Part shown: piece after piece, positions 7,164-16,481 of the stretch
Layout of the letters: each line of letters opens with the position of its first letter
Numbering within the stretch: the stretch's first letter is position 1
Source: Bacillus luti
GTDB taxonomy: Bacteria > Bacillota > Bacilli > Bacillales > Bacillaceae_G
Assembly (NCBI RefSeq): GCF_001884105.1
Contig: NZ_MACI01000031.1
Span: forward strand, 1-61,635
Direction: 5' to 3'
Length of the DNA: 61,635 nt
Notes under the pieces: generated by a model
Database searches by the model: none
What the model was told of the DNA's origin: nothing
What the model saw: only the letters and a program-made list of their open reading frames with translations
Made by a program: the position numbers and the translations under genes

Positions 7164-8942
7164 ATGACAAATAGAATGAAAAGACGAGTAATCGCACTAT
7201 CAACAAGTTTAGTAATCTTAGGGGGATTACCTTTATCAGCATCAGCAGAAGAGGTGCATTCATCTCAAACTGATCAACTTAGCGTCGCTCATGGGGAAAA
7301 TGGAATGAACGGATTAAGTTATTCGAATTTTAATCTGCAAGTTCCTAATCATATACAAATTAATGAAGCGGAAGTCTCTGAAAATGAAACAATGCTTTTA
7401 GAAGAATATAAGCATCAACATGATGAAACAGAAGAATTAAATAAAATGAAAGAAGCAAAAAAAGGTGAAGTAGCGGAAGAGGAAGCTATTTCAAATATTG
7501 AAAGTGCATTTGAAACGGTAGATGGTCGAAATGATGGGTCTACTCGTCAAATGAAACCGATTATAAAGCCGAGAGCGGTTCAGTTTAGTGCGCCGAGTAC
7601 GAAGAAATATGGGACGATTGCGGGTGTTCCATTTGTGGAGTGGATTGTTCCAAAAGGAAATACTGATATTCGACCTGCAAATCCGATGAAAGCACGTTAT
7701 ATTACAATCCATGAGACTGCAAATACAGCTCGTGGTGCGAATGCTGAAAATCATGCGAAATATTTGTATAAACAAGCAACGGAAGGTACTTTCCGAACAG
7801 CTTCTTGGCATTTTACTGTAGATGATAAACAAATTTATCAGCACTTACCAACAAACGAAAACGGTTGGCATGCAGGTGATGGCGATGGTTCAGGAAACAG
7901 AGAGTCGATTGGTATCGAGATTGCGGTTAACCAAGATGGAGATTACAATAAAGCGCTAGAGAATGCCAAAAGACTTGCAGGTTATTTAATGAACAAAGAA
8001 GGCATTAGTGTGAATAATATTTACAAGCATCAACAATGGAGCGGGAAGAAGTGTCCTGATATTTTAATTTCTCGTGGGAATTGGACTGGTTTCGTACAAG
8101 GTGCGCAGTGGTATGCGAATGTTAACACACAAATTGATAAGCCGTTACAAGATAAAAACGAGTCATTTAATCCGAATGATAATAATCCAGCTGAACCTAG
8201 CATGGAGCTAGTAGTAAATGGTGACGGTATAAATGTACGTAGTGGTGCAGGGCTTGAACATGGTGTCGTTCGTAAGGCTTCAAAAGGAGACCGTTACAAA
8301 GTGTTAGCGGTTAAAGACGGTTGGTACAAAGTTGGTAACGGAGAATGGATTTTCTATAACCCAAGCTGGATTAAGATTGATTACAATGTACCAAAGAAAG
8401 AAGAACAAAAGCCAAAAGATGATATTACAGGTGGTTGGTTTGAAGGGCATATTCGTAAACTACATAGCCTAGGTATTATGCAAGGTGAAGGTAATGGAAT
8501 ATTTGCTCCTTATCGTAATGTAACGAGAGCGGAGTTTGCTGCATTAATTTCAAATGCTCTTCAACTGCCAGAGGGGGATAAGTCATTTGTAGATATTAAT
8601 AAAGCACATCCGTCACTTCATAATGGTATTAAACGTAGTGCAAGCGCAGGAATTATTAGCGGTCGCGGCGAAGGTATTTTTGATCCTAATGCCCAAATTA
8701 CGCGTGAAGAAGCAGCTGTTATGATTGACAAAGCATTACAGTATAAAGGTGTTACAGGTGATTTAGTCGCATTACCATTTAAAGATCAACATGTAATAAC
8801 ATACAAACAATCCGTTCAACGATTATATAGTTTAAAAGTAGTTACTGGTGTAGAAGATAATAGGTTTAATCCTAAAGGTACAACAACTCGTGGTGAGGCA
8901 GCAGCCTTTTTAGTGAAGATGCTAGATTCGATGCCAAAATAA
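7164..8942 (+). CDS. Secreted N-acetylmuramoyl-L-alanine amidase with SH3 and three SLH domains, 592 aa
   Basis: This is a cell-wall hydrolase that cuts the bond between muramic acid and the stem peptide. A signal peptide ends near ASA at residue 28. An acidic linker follows, then an Amidase_2 domain at about 170-315 with zinc ligands visible as H183 (TIHETAN), H289 and C297 (KHQQWSGKKCP). A bacterial SH3 domain lies at about 347-406 and three S-layer-homology repeats at about 424-590, which would anchor it to pyruvylated secondary cell-wall polymer. The ATG at 7164 has no strong ribosome binding site, but an in-frame stop lies just upstream; ATG 7176 is an alternative. A terminator follows. 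Confidence 0.93.
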   Translation: MTNRMKRRVIALSTSLVILGGLPLSASAEEVHSSQTDQLSVAHGENGMNGLSYSNFNLQVPNHIQINEAEVSENETMLLEEYKHQHDETEELNKMKEAKKGEVAEEEAISNIESAFETVDGRNDGSTRQMKPIIKPRAVQFSAPSTKKYGTIAGVPFVEWIVPKGNTDIRPANPMKARYITIHETANTARGANAENHAKYLYKQATEGTFRTASWHFTVDDKQIYQHLPTNENGWHAGDGDGSGNRESIGIEIAVNQDGDYNKALENAKRLAGYLMNKEGISVNNIYKHQQWSGKKCPDILISRGNWTGFVQGAQWYANVNTQIDKPLQDKNESFNPNDNNPAEPSMELVVNGDGINVRSGAGLEHGVVRKASKGDRYKVLAVKDGWYKVGNGEWIFYNPSWIKIDYNVPKKEEQKPKDDITGGWFEGHIRKLHSLGIMQGEGNGIFAPYRNVTRAEFAALISNALQLPEGDKSFVDINKAHPSLHNGIKRSASAGIISGRGEGIFDPNAQITREEAAVMIDKALQYKGVTGDLVALPFKDQHVITYKQSVQRLYSLKVVTGVEDNRFNPKGTTTRGEAAAFLVKMLDSMPK

Positions 8943-9285
8943 ATTGTATGTAGAAGTTTGTATTGGTATGAGTGAAAATTTCAAGGGAGCTATCCAAAAT
9001 AATGATTTGGATAGCTCCTATTTAGTTGTGTGGACAAATTGCGAATATCATTCCACCTATAAGCCCCTTCCAAGCCCCTTATAAGCACCTACCAAGTAAT
9101 AAATCATTAAGAAAAAACAAAACAAAAACAAAAACAACTACAAGAACAAAAAAGCGCGAAAAAACGTCGTAGTAGTAGTTGTAAAAAAAATTTGAATTCA
9201 AATGCCAAAACCACCCCGAAAATTCCTATATGTATATTGAAGGATTGAATTTTATTTTTTACGACTGAAGGAAGGATGGAAACGT
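8943..9285. other. Intergenic region with terminator and A-rich low-complexity stretch
   Basis: A clear terminator lies at 8985-9019. It is followed by the mirrored pair ataagccccttcc / aagccccttataag near 9060-9090 and then a stretch from 9110 to 9190 made mostly of A with scattered C and G. No complete gene is visible. The A-rich stretch could encode a Lys/Asn/Thr-rich peptide, but without a start signal. Confidence 0.4.
8985..9019 (+). terminator. Terminator after the SLH amidase gene
   Basis: A 14-bp hairpin (gggagctatccaaa / tttggatagctcct, one mismatch allowed) is followed by atttag. It sits 43 bases after the stop codon. Confidence 0.75.
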
Positions 9286-10050
9286 ATGGCGGTGTACCGT
9301 AATGTGAGGGTGAACTTTTGGCAAGATGAATTTATTTTAGATTTATCACCAGAGGAGCGTTATTTTTACATATATTTGCTAACGGGTACGAAAACGAAGC
9401 AATGTGGAATTTACGTATTACCGAAGCGTTTGGCAGAGCTTGAAACAGGCTACAGTATGGAAACTGTTGAGAAGTTGTTGAACCGCTTTGTTGAATATGG
9501 AAAGATTTTATATGATGCAGAAACGAAAGAGTTATACATAATAAATTGGCTACATTATAACCCTATTTTAAATACGAATGTAGAGAAATGCGTGTTACGT
9601 GAGTTAAAGGCTGTGAAAAGTAAAGAGTTCATACATATGTTTTTACGTAAGTGTTTTGAAGAAGAATGGAAGATTCCATTATTACTACAGCATTTTGGTA
9701 TGCCGAAAGAGGAGGATAATAGTAGTTTACAAGCAGTTGTGGAAGAGGAGGAGGATGTGGAAGTCATAGAAACGGTAGAAGAGGCTACTTCGCATAGTGA
9801 AGTGTATAAATTTTACGAGCAAAATATAAGTAGTTTATCTCCATATATTGTGAAGGAATTGAAGGGATGGATACAAAGACTTTCAGGAAGTGCAGTACTA
9901 GAGGCACTTAAAGTTGCGTTTGAACATAATAAGCGAACGCTCGCTTATGTGAAGGGGATTTTGAGGAATTGGTGTAGCGAATATGGTGAAGAACAGCGTG
10001 TAATGGGAAGTTTAGAGAGAAGGAGAAGTGTTTTGAGTAGTGTATTTTAA
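9286..10050 (+). CDS. DnaD-like replication/primosome protein, 254 aa
   Basis: The N-terminal 115 residues form a winged-helix-type domain like DnaD and phage replisome organisers (YRNVRVNFWQDEFILDLSPEERY, then CGIYVLPKRLAELETG and NWLHYNP). A very acidic linker at about 145-165 leads to a DnaB_2/DnaD C-terminal domain at about 168-232, recognised by ALKVAFEHNKRTLAYVKGILRNW with its Y-x-x-x-I-L-x-x-W core. Such proteins help load the replicative helicase. It stands alone, without phage neighbours, so it may be a stranded phage gene or a housekeeping paralogue. The ATG follows gaaggaagg. Confidence 0.83.
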   Translation: MAVYRNVRVNFWQDEFILDLSPEERYFYIYLLTGTKTKQCGIYVLPKRLAELETGYSMETVEKLLNRFVEYGKILYDAETKELYIINWLHYNPILNTNVEKCVLRELKAVKSKEFIHMFLRKCFEEEWKIPLLLQHFGMPKEEDNSSLQAVVEEEEDVEVIETVEEATSHSEVYKFYEQNISSLSPYIVKELKGWIQRLSGSAVLEALKVAFEHNKRTLAYVKGILRNWCSEYGEEQRVMGSLERRRSVLSSVF

Positions 10051-10159
10051 TTTACATGAATTTAACATAGAATGTACGTTCGTTTTTGCGAATTTTATGC
10101 TATACTACCATTAAATAAGGGTATTTTTATAGTAGATAAAAGATGCGGGGGAAGAGAGT

Positions 10160-13100
10160 TTGACTACTAGTACATCTCAGTTGTTTCAATATATTCATAT
10201 GACAAAAGAGCAGGAGCAATTATCACTGCTATATTTACAGACAAAAGAAGAAGAGATTTTGAAAGATATTCAATTAACGACAATTCGAGATCAAAGAAGA
10301 GGCGATTTTGCTGAGCGATTTATAAATGATTTTAGAAAAGTGCATAAGCAAGATCCAGCTTTCTTACGATTATTTTATTATTTGTTAGGGGAGCAGTTGT
10401 TAAATGTTCTTATAATAAGGTTTAAATATGTGGATTTTTCTAATATGAAGATGTATTTAGAAAAAAGTGCACTTCCTTTAGATAAACTTGTAGGGAGCGC
10501 ATGTAAATATTTAACTAATATTTCAAGTTATGTGGATGAAGCGTATGTTTTTCTTCGAGAATTAATAAGCGAGAATCCGAACTATATAGAAGAGCAGCTA
10601 TCAGCATTATCATCAAAGCAGCAATTATCGTTACTTCTCGTAATGTTTGAAGTAGATTATGAGAGATTCTGTACATATAGCTCTTTGTTGGAAGAGAGAT
10701 TAGAAGAACATGCTGAATTTATATTGAATTTGAATGGAGAAAAGGAAAAGATTGAAGCAGCTAAAGGGTATATAAAAGGTGAAAGTGATAGGGAAGTATT
10801 TTTAGGTGGAAATTTACCAGAATATATTTGGCGACTGTTATTTCGTATTCATAAATATTCAAATACTGCGAGGCGATATGTTGAAATTGTAGCGAAGGAA
10901 AATGTTTGGGGTTTTATGAACTATGCAACGCGTTACGTGTGTCAAGCTCTCGGTCAGCCTCAAAACTACAAAAGAACAGGTAGTGTAAATAAGAAAACGT
11001 ATGAAGAAATTCAAAGTTTTTGTAAACAGTTTTGGATTTCTGAGGAAAGGTTTTTTGCGCACCGCCTGAGGCAACATGATTTGAATAGTGCAGACTTTTG
11101 TAAGACGTATGAATATGAATTGCTATGCTTTATGTTGGAAGAAAATCATGAATTTGTTCAGCGTACTTTGCAATATGTAAGTAAGATTAATTACCTCATC
11201 ATCGCACGAACGTTAGCTGAACAAGGACATGAATTAAATAGAGGGAAAATGCGAGAAGAATTTTTTGTTGCTGCTTTGCAACTTAAGTTGTCTACGGTGC
11301 GGGATACGTATCGTGATTATTTACTCGGGAAATTGTCATTTGATGAAATGAAGCAAATACTTAAAAACCCGAAATATAGAAATATGTATTGGGATATGCC
11401 AGTTTTAGAAGTTGTACTTCTTTGGGATATAGATGATGTAGCAAAAAGAGAAGCGGCACTCACCCTGCAATTTGGAGATGTATATGGTGTTTATTTATAT
11501 GAACTTTTGTATGAGTGTTCAATTAGAGGTATAGAACCAGAACAAATAATAGAAGATCTACTTTCTTACGGGCTAAGTAAGGAAAAGCTGATTGATTATT
11601 CAGTCGAGCAAGTCTCACATTATGTAGAAGAGCGAAATAAAGCGAAGGAAGCGCTCGTTACGATCATTGTAAAAGAGCAGGCATACATAATGGAACGATT
11701 TGATACGTATTCTGCTGAGGCAAAAGCGTATATTTTGAATGAATTAGCAAGAGATAACAAGGTTGAAATGCGTCCGGTTTTAATTAAAAACTTAGGTGAT
11801 TCATCTAAAAAATTACGTAAGTCTATAGTTGAACTGCTTTCAAAAGACATAGAAGCTGCAGAATATGTCGCGCTGGAACTTCATAATAAAAAGAAAATTG
11901 TTCGTGAAAATGTGATGAAACTACTTATAGAGTATAAGATTGAAAAATATACGAAACTTGTACAGGAAGCGTTGAAAGAAAAGAAGAACGCCTCTTTGGC
12001 CGAGAAGTTTGCTCCGTTACTTGAAGTGGGGAGAAACTCAGAAAATATAGAAGAACTTTGTGGCCGTATAGTAACGGAACAAAAAAGAAACTCACTTCTG
12101 CAATTGATGGGGGATGAACCACAAATCCGTCTTCGTGACGCTAATGAAATTGCCGATGCCACAATTCCATTAGCCTATTTACAACAGTACATGTCAGATT
12201 CTGTCATCGAGAAGAAAGAGGCAGCTGAAAGGATTGGCAGTACGTTACATGCACAAGACTTGAAAGAATATGTGCAAGCAATATATCAAATATGGATTTC
12301 TGAAGATGCAGATGTGAAGAAACGTGGAATCCTTTCGTTATATGGAATGTATAGTGATGATGAAATGGTCGGCATACTGAAAAAGCAAATTGATGAATGG
12401 GTATTTGATATGAGAGGAAAGATTGCCGCAGACGCTGTTCGCGCTTTAGGTTTGTCATCCTCTAAGCTTGCACTTATGTCTATTCATGCAATGGCATTTA
12501 AATATAAACATAAGCAAGTGCGTAATGCGGCAAAAGAGGCGTTAAGTCTTGCTGCAAAAACACGTGGTATAACAGAGGAAGAGTTGGAAGATCAACTGGT
12601 GCCGGACCTTGGCTTTACTGTACGTGGTGAAAAGACGATTGATTTTGGAAATCGAAGTTTTACAGCCATATTAACTGCAGAGTCGAAAATTGAATTAGAG
12701 ACAGAAGAAGGAAAACGCATGAAGTCACTTCCGAAGCCGAATGCAAAAGATGATATAGAAAAAGCTGAAGAAGCTAAGAAAGAGTTATCCACTTTAAAGA
12801 AAGAGCTTCGAAGTGCTCTTTCCATGCAGAAACAACGTTTGGAAGCTGCTCTATCAAGAAAGCGCTATTGGTCATACGATTCGTGGAAGGCGGTATTTCT
12901 GGAGAATCCAATTATGAAGCAATTTGCAACTTCACTTATTTGGGGTGAATATACGGAAGGAAAGTTACTGGAAATGTTCCGTTATGCGGAGGGTGACACG
13001 TTGTACTCACTAATAGGAGAAAATCATGCACTTTCGTCTGGAACCGTTATCGGTTTCGTTCATCCGTTAGAATTGTCAGAAGAGAAAAAGGCGTTATGGA

Positions 13101-13579
13101 AAGAGCAACTGGAACATTCGAAAATTGTTCAACCGTTCCTACAAATAGAACGGCCAGTATTTGTAGTAGAAGAAAACGATAAAATTACTGTTGAGAGATT
13201 TGGCGGTATTTTATTAAATGGGCGCTCGTTATTCGGTAAGATGACGAAACTTGGATGGGTCCGCGGTTCTGTTCAAGATGGCGGCGTGTATTATACGTTT
13301 TATAAAGAAGATACTCGCACTGGATTAGGGGCAGAGCTTTCATTTAGCGGAGCACCGATTGGGTATGAAGATGAAGAAGATGTATGTGTGTATGACATTC
13401 AATTTTATAAAGCAGGTACAGTAAAACGAGGTTCATATGAATACGATGAAATTGATGATGAAAGACGTATTGTACCGAAAGAAGTAGATAAGTGCTTCTT
13501 TAGTGAAATATTATATGATGTACATTTAGCGACCAATTCAAATCTTGGTCATAATGAAAGATGGCGTAACAAACGATAA
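10160..13579 (+). CDS. DUF4132 domain protein with HEAT-like repeats, 1139 aa
   Basis: This is a very large soluble protein. Residues 1-500 are alpha-helical without a clear family. Residues 530-830 contain HEAT-like repeats (for example KKLRKSIVELLSKDIEAAEY, and DMRGKIAADAVRALG near 755). The C-terminal third carries the DUF4132 domain: LVPDLGFTVRGEKTIDFGNRS at about 815-835, a helical linker, then NPIMKQFATSLIWGEY and a final beta-rich part. DUF4132 also occurs in E. coli MolR-type proteins, where function is poorly defined. The start is TTG at 10160 after gggggaag. The gene stands alone between a short promoter gap and a strong terminator. Confidence 0.82.
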   Translation: MTTSTSQLFQYIHMTKEQEQLSLLYLQTKEEEILKDIQLTTIRDQRRGDFAERFINDFRKVHKQDPAFLRLFYYLLGEQLLNVLIIRFKYVDFSNMKMYLEKSALPLDKLVGSACKYLTNISSYVDEAYVFLRELISENPNYIEEQLSALSSKQQLSLLLVMFEVDYERFCTYSSLLEERLEEHAEFILNLNGEKEKIEAAKGYIKGESDREVFLGGNLPEYIWRLLFRIHKYSNTARRYVEIVAKENVWGFMNYATRYVCQALGQPQNYKRTGSVNKKTYEEIQSFCKQFWISEERFFAHRLRQHDLNSADFCKTYEYELLCFMLEENHEFVQRTLQYVSKINYLIIARTLAEQGHELNRGKMREEFFVAALQLKLSTVRDTYRDYLLGKLSFDEMKQILKNPKYRNMYWDMPVLEVVLLWDIDDVAKREAALTLQFGDVYGVYLYELLYECSIRGIEPEQIIEDLLSYGLSKEKLIDYSVEQVSHYVEERNKAKEALVTIIVKEQAYIMERFDTYSAEAKAYILNELARDNKVEMRPVLIKNLGDSSKKLRKSIVELLSKDIEAAEYVALELHNKKKIVRENVMKLLIEYKIEKYTKLVQEALKEKKNASLAEKFAPLLEVGRNSENIEELCGRIVTEQKRNSLLQLMGDEPQIRLRDANEIADATIPLAYLQQYMSDSVIEKKEAAERIGSTLHAQDLKEYVQAIYQIWISEDADVKKRGILSLYGMYSDDEMVGILKKQIDEWVFDMRGKIAADAVRALGLSSSKLALMSIHAMAFKYKHKQVRNAAKEALSLAAKTRGITEEELEDQLVPDLGFTVRGEKTIDFGNRSFTAILTAESKIELETEEGKRMKSLPKPNAKDDIEKAEEAKKELSTLKKELRSALSMQKQRLEAALSRKRYWSYDSWKAVFLENPIMKQFATSLIWGEYTEGKLLEMFRYAEGDTLYSLIGENHALSSGTVIGFVHPLELSEEKKALWKEQLEHSKIVQPFLQIERPVFVVEENDKITVERFGGILLNGRSLFGKMTKLGWVRGSVQDGGVYYTFYKEDTRTGLGAELSFSGAPIGYEDEEDVCVYDIQFYKAGTVKRGSYEYDEIDDERRIVPKEVDKCFFSEILYDVHLATNSNLGHNERWRNKR

Positions 13580-13580
13580 A

Positions 13581-13619
13581 AAAACCCCCTTCATTTGTAG
13601 GAAAATGAAGGGGGGTTTT
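13581..13619 (+). terminator. Strong terminator after the DUF4132 gene
   Basis: The arms aaaacccccttcattt and aaatgaaggggggtttt are separated by a short loop. The hairpin begins directly after the stop codon and ends in TTTT. Confidence 0.9.
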
Positions 13620-13681
13620 CAACTTTTCTAAAAGGTTCTTCCTTAAATAGAAGCGAATAGTTTCAGAAAGGAGGGGGTTCT

Positions 13682-16072
13682 ATGGAAGTCGTCATAAAGA
13701 AGAAACGAACGAGGGGTAAGAGAATTTTTATTTGGTCTAGTAGTATCGTTCTTTTATTCGTTATCTGCACGGCAATTTTTTTGAACATATATACGCTTAG
13801 ATCTATGCCAAAGATAGATGGAACGATAAAGCTAGAGGATTTACAACATGCTGTTACGGTAAAGCGAGATGATAAAGGTGTACCGCATATTAAAGCGGAA
13901 AATGCACATGATTTATATTTTTCACAAGGGTATGTACAAGCGCAAGATCGTTTATTTCAAATGGATTTAAGTAGAAGGCAAGCTTCTGGGATGTTAAGTG
14001 AAGTTGTAGGGGAAGCAGCTGTTGATCGTGATAAGTTGTTTCGAACGCTCGGTTTACGGCGAGCAGCCGAAGCGTCTGTTAGTCAATATGATGGGGAAGC
14101 GAAATTTGCCCTGCAGTCATTTGCTGATGGAGTGAACGCTTTTATACGTGAGGCGAAAGCAGAAAAGAGATTGCCAGTTGAGTTTACTCTATTAGGCTAT
14201 GAACCTACTGAATGGTCCATTGTTGATACGTTAACGATTGGGAAGTATATGGCGTTTGATTTAGGTGGCCATTGGCACGGACAAGCGTTTCGATATTGGG
14301 CACTGAAAAATCTTCCGAAAGAGCAAGCAAATGAGCTATTTCCTACATATCCGAAAGATGCTCCGAGATTGCTAGCGGAACTGCAAAATACAAATGTGAA
14401 TGTAGCACAAAGTTTTTCAAAAACAATCATTCCGCCCGAATTTAACGGGAGTAATAACTGGGTGATAAGCGGTGAGAAGAGTGCGTCTGGTAAGCCGATT
14501 TTAGCGGATGATCCTCATTTATCTCTTGCGACGCCATCTATATGGTATCAAACGAGACTTGAAATGAAAGACTTACATGTAAGTGGCGTTATTTTCGCTG
14601 GCGTGCCAGGTGTTATATTAGGACACAATGACAAAATAGCATGGGGTGTTACGAATACTGGTCCTGATGTGCAAGATTTATATATTGAGAAGCGAAATCC
14701 TAAAAATGAAAATGAATTTCTATATAACGATAAATGGGAAAAGGCTACTGTTATTGATGAATCTATTAAAGTAAAAGACGGGAAAACAATTCCTTATAAC
14801 GTTACGGTTACGAGACACGGTCCAGTCATTTCAGAGTTTGCGGATAAAGGGAAAGAGAAAACGAAAACAGTATTTGCTTTAAAGTGGACTGCATTGGAAC
14901 CGTCAGCTGAGTTAAAGGCTGTATTAAATATGAATAAAGCGAAAGACTGGAATGAGTTTGAAACGGCTCTTCAAGATTTTCACACACCAACGCAAAACTT
15001 TGTATTTGCATCAAACGATGGCACGATTGCTTATAAAGCGAATGGAAATATACCAGTGCGTAAAAAAGGCGATGGTAGTTTACCTGTTCCAGGATGGACA
15101 GATGAATATGAATGGGAAGGGTATATCCCGTTTGATCAACTGCCAAAAGTAATTAATCCGAAAGAAGGGTTTATTTCAACGGCGAATAATAAAATTGTTG
15201 ATGATAATTATCCGTACCATATTAGTAATACGTGGGCGCAGCCATATAGACAAATGCGTATTCAAGAATTTTTGCAAGAGAAGGAAAAATATACGGTGAA
15301 AGATTTAGAAGAATTACAGATGGATCAAAAAAATTTATATGGGAAAGAGTTTACTCCTATATTTTTAAAGGAATTAAATAAAGCAGATTTAAATGAAGTA
15401 GAGAAAGAAGGAGTAAAACAATTAACAAAGTGGAATTTTTACGATAGTAAAGATGAAGCGGCGCCGTTAATTTTCCATTTGCTAATGAAAGAGATTTCAA
15501 ATACGTTGTTTTCAAAAGAAATACCGAAAGATGTGATGGAGTTATTTGAAGGGAAGTCACAGGTTGTTGATGAATTGATTCGAAAAGAAGTAACAGGAGA
15601 AAAGAGCGCTTGGTTTACGAAGTACGGAGGCTTCACAAAAGTTGTGCATACATCGTACGAGAATGTAATGAAGAAATTACAGAAGGAGTATGGATCAGAT
15701 GTTGGAGAATGGAAGTGGGGCGATTATCATCAACTTGCGTTTACACATCCAATCTCGAAATCATCTAGTATGCTAGCGCTACTAGCATTTAATCGTGAGA
15801 AACCAGTTCCGATTGGCGGAAGCCAAGTTACCGTTCAAGCAGCGAGTTACGGTGATAACGGTATTGTAAATCACGGGGCATCTTGGAGATTCGTCATTGA
15901 TACGAAAGATATGTCAAACGGTTATCATATTGTAGGGCCAGGACAATCAGGACATTTTAGAAGTGATTGGTATCATGATCAAATAGATGACTGGGTAAAT
16001 GGCACATATCATACGACTACATTGAATACGGAGGGGATAGAGGGGAAAGTGTTAACTTTACAGCCGAAGTGA
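13682..16072 (+). CDS. Membrane-anchored penicillin acylase family hydrolase, 796 aa
   Basis: This is an N-terminal-nucleophile amidohydrolase related to penicillin G acylase and acyl-homoserine-lactone acylases. A basic head and one hydrophobic segment at about 13-38 give a signal anchor. The alpha chain contains FSQGYVQAQDRLFQMD at about 80-95. The self-cleavage site is G256-S257 in NGSNNWVISG, with S257 as nucleophile of the beta chain; the oxyanion region GHNDKIAWGVTNTGPD lies near residue 320, and a late NHGASWRFV is typical of the family. The length fits Bacillus members (about 800 aa). Start: ATG after aggaggg. The substrate cannot be told from sequence; a beta-lactam or a signal lactone are both possible. 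Confidence 0.9.
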   Translation: MEVVIKKKRTRGKRIFIWSSSIVLLFVICTAIFLNIYTLRSMPKIDGTIKLEDLQHAVTVKRDDKGVPHIKAENAHDLYFSQGYVQAQDRLFQMDLSRRQASGMLSEVVGEAAVDRDKLFRTLGLRRAAEASVSQYDGEAKFALQSFADGVNAFIREAKAEKRLPVEFTLLGYEPTEWSIVDTLTIGKYMAFDLGGHWHGQAFRYWALKNLPKEQANELFPTYPKDAPRLLAELQNTNVNVAQSFSKTIIPPEFNGSNNWVISGEKSASGKPILADDPHLSLATPSIWYQTRLEMKDLHVSGVIFAGVPGVILGHNDKIAWGVTNTGPDVQDLYIEKRNPKNENEFLYNDKWEKATVIDESIKVKDGKTIPYNVTVTRHGPVISEFADKGKEKTKTVFALKWTALEPSAELKAVLNMNKAKDWNEFETALQDFHTPTQNFVFASNDGTIAYKANGNIPVRKKGDGSLPVPGWTDEYEWEGYIPFDQLPKVINPKEGFISTANNKIVDDNYPYHISNTWAQPYRQMRIQEFLQEKEKYTVKDLEELQMDQKNLYGKEFTPIFLKELNKADLNEVEKEGVKQLTKWNFYDSKDEAAPLIFHLLMKEISNTLFSKEIPKDVMELFEGKSQVVDELIRKEVTGEKSAWFTKYGGFTKVVHTSYENVMKKLQKEYGSDVGEWKWGDYHQLAFTHPISKSSSMLALLAFNREKPVPIGGSQVTVQAASYGDNGIVNHGASWRFVIDTKDMSNGYHIVGPGQSGHFRSDWYHDQIDDWVNGTYHTTTLNTEGIEGKVLTLQPK

Positions 16073-16131
16073 TAATATTTCCACTGATGAAAACTTATAA
16101 ATTAGAACATAAACCATTCCTAAAATAATTT

Positions 16132-16169
16132 TAAAAGCCTACTATTAGTTAAGTGGATAGTAGGCTTTT
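16132..16169 (+). terminator. Terminator after the penicillin acylase gene
   Basis: The arms aaaagcctacta and tagtaggctttt lie about 60 bases after the stop codon and are followed by TGTGTTTT. Confidence 0.8.
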
Positions 16170-16306
16170 GTGTTTTAGAGAATAAGATTCAATGATTTTA
16201 TTATTGCAAAACAGTAAGTGTTTTAACATTTACTTATATGATAACAGGCCTTTTACTCTGTTACAAAAGAAACCACACAAAGCGTTCTGTTTCTTTGTTA
16301 CTTCTT

Positions 16307-16463
16307 TTTATCCCGCGTTAACGGACAGTAAAACTCCAACCTCAAAATTCAGTTGGAGCAAAGAAGTTAGGTGGGAGATCAACTGTCCGTAAACGTCCGA
16401 TTGGTTCAACTAATAATCAGTGGGGGATGAACAAAACCCCCACTGATTAAAGTTTCACTTTAT
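16307..16463. repeat. bcr1-type repeat, full-length copy A (157 bp)
   Basis: The copy runs from TTTATCCCGCG to TTTCACTTTAT, with TTTAT at both ends as expected for a 5-bp target duplication. Internally it can fold: actccaacctc pairs loosely with gttaggtgggag, and the final cagtgggggat/acccccactg arms form a hairpin. It differs from copy C at 30463-30619 by one base. Non-autonomous mobile repeats of this type are known in the B. cereus group as bcr1; the name is from memory of the family. Confidence 0.8.
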
Positions 16464-16481
16464 ACCCCGCAAAATATTTTG

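Noticed and set aside
9110-9190. Lys/Asn/Thr-rich peptide frame in the A-rich tract
   Set aside because: No start codon with a ribosome binding site; it is explained by low base complexity.
10859-12825. Several minus-strand frames within the DUF4132 gene
   Set aside because: They overlap a long, clearly coding frame with family motifs and show no start signals.
16192-16392. 66-codon open frame on the plus strand
   Set aside because: Its right third lies inside bcr1 copy A and ends with the same peptide as a frame at 61382-61621, because both run into the repeat. There is no ribosome binding site.
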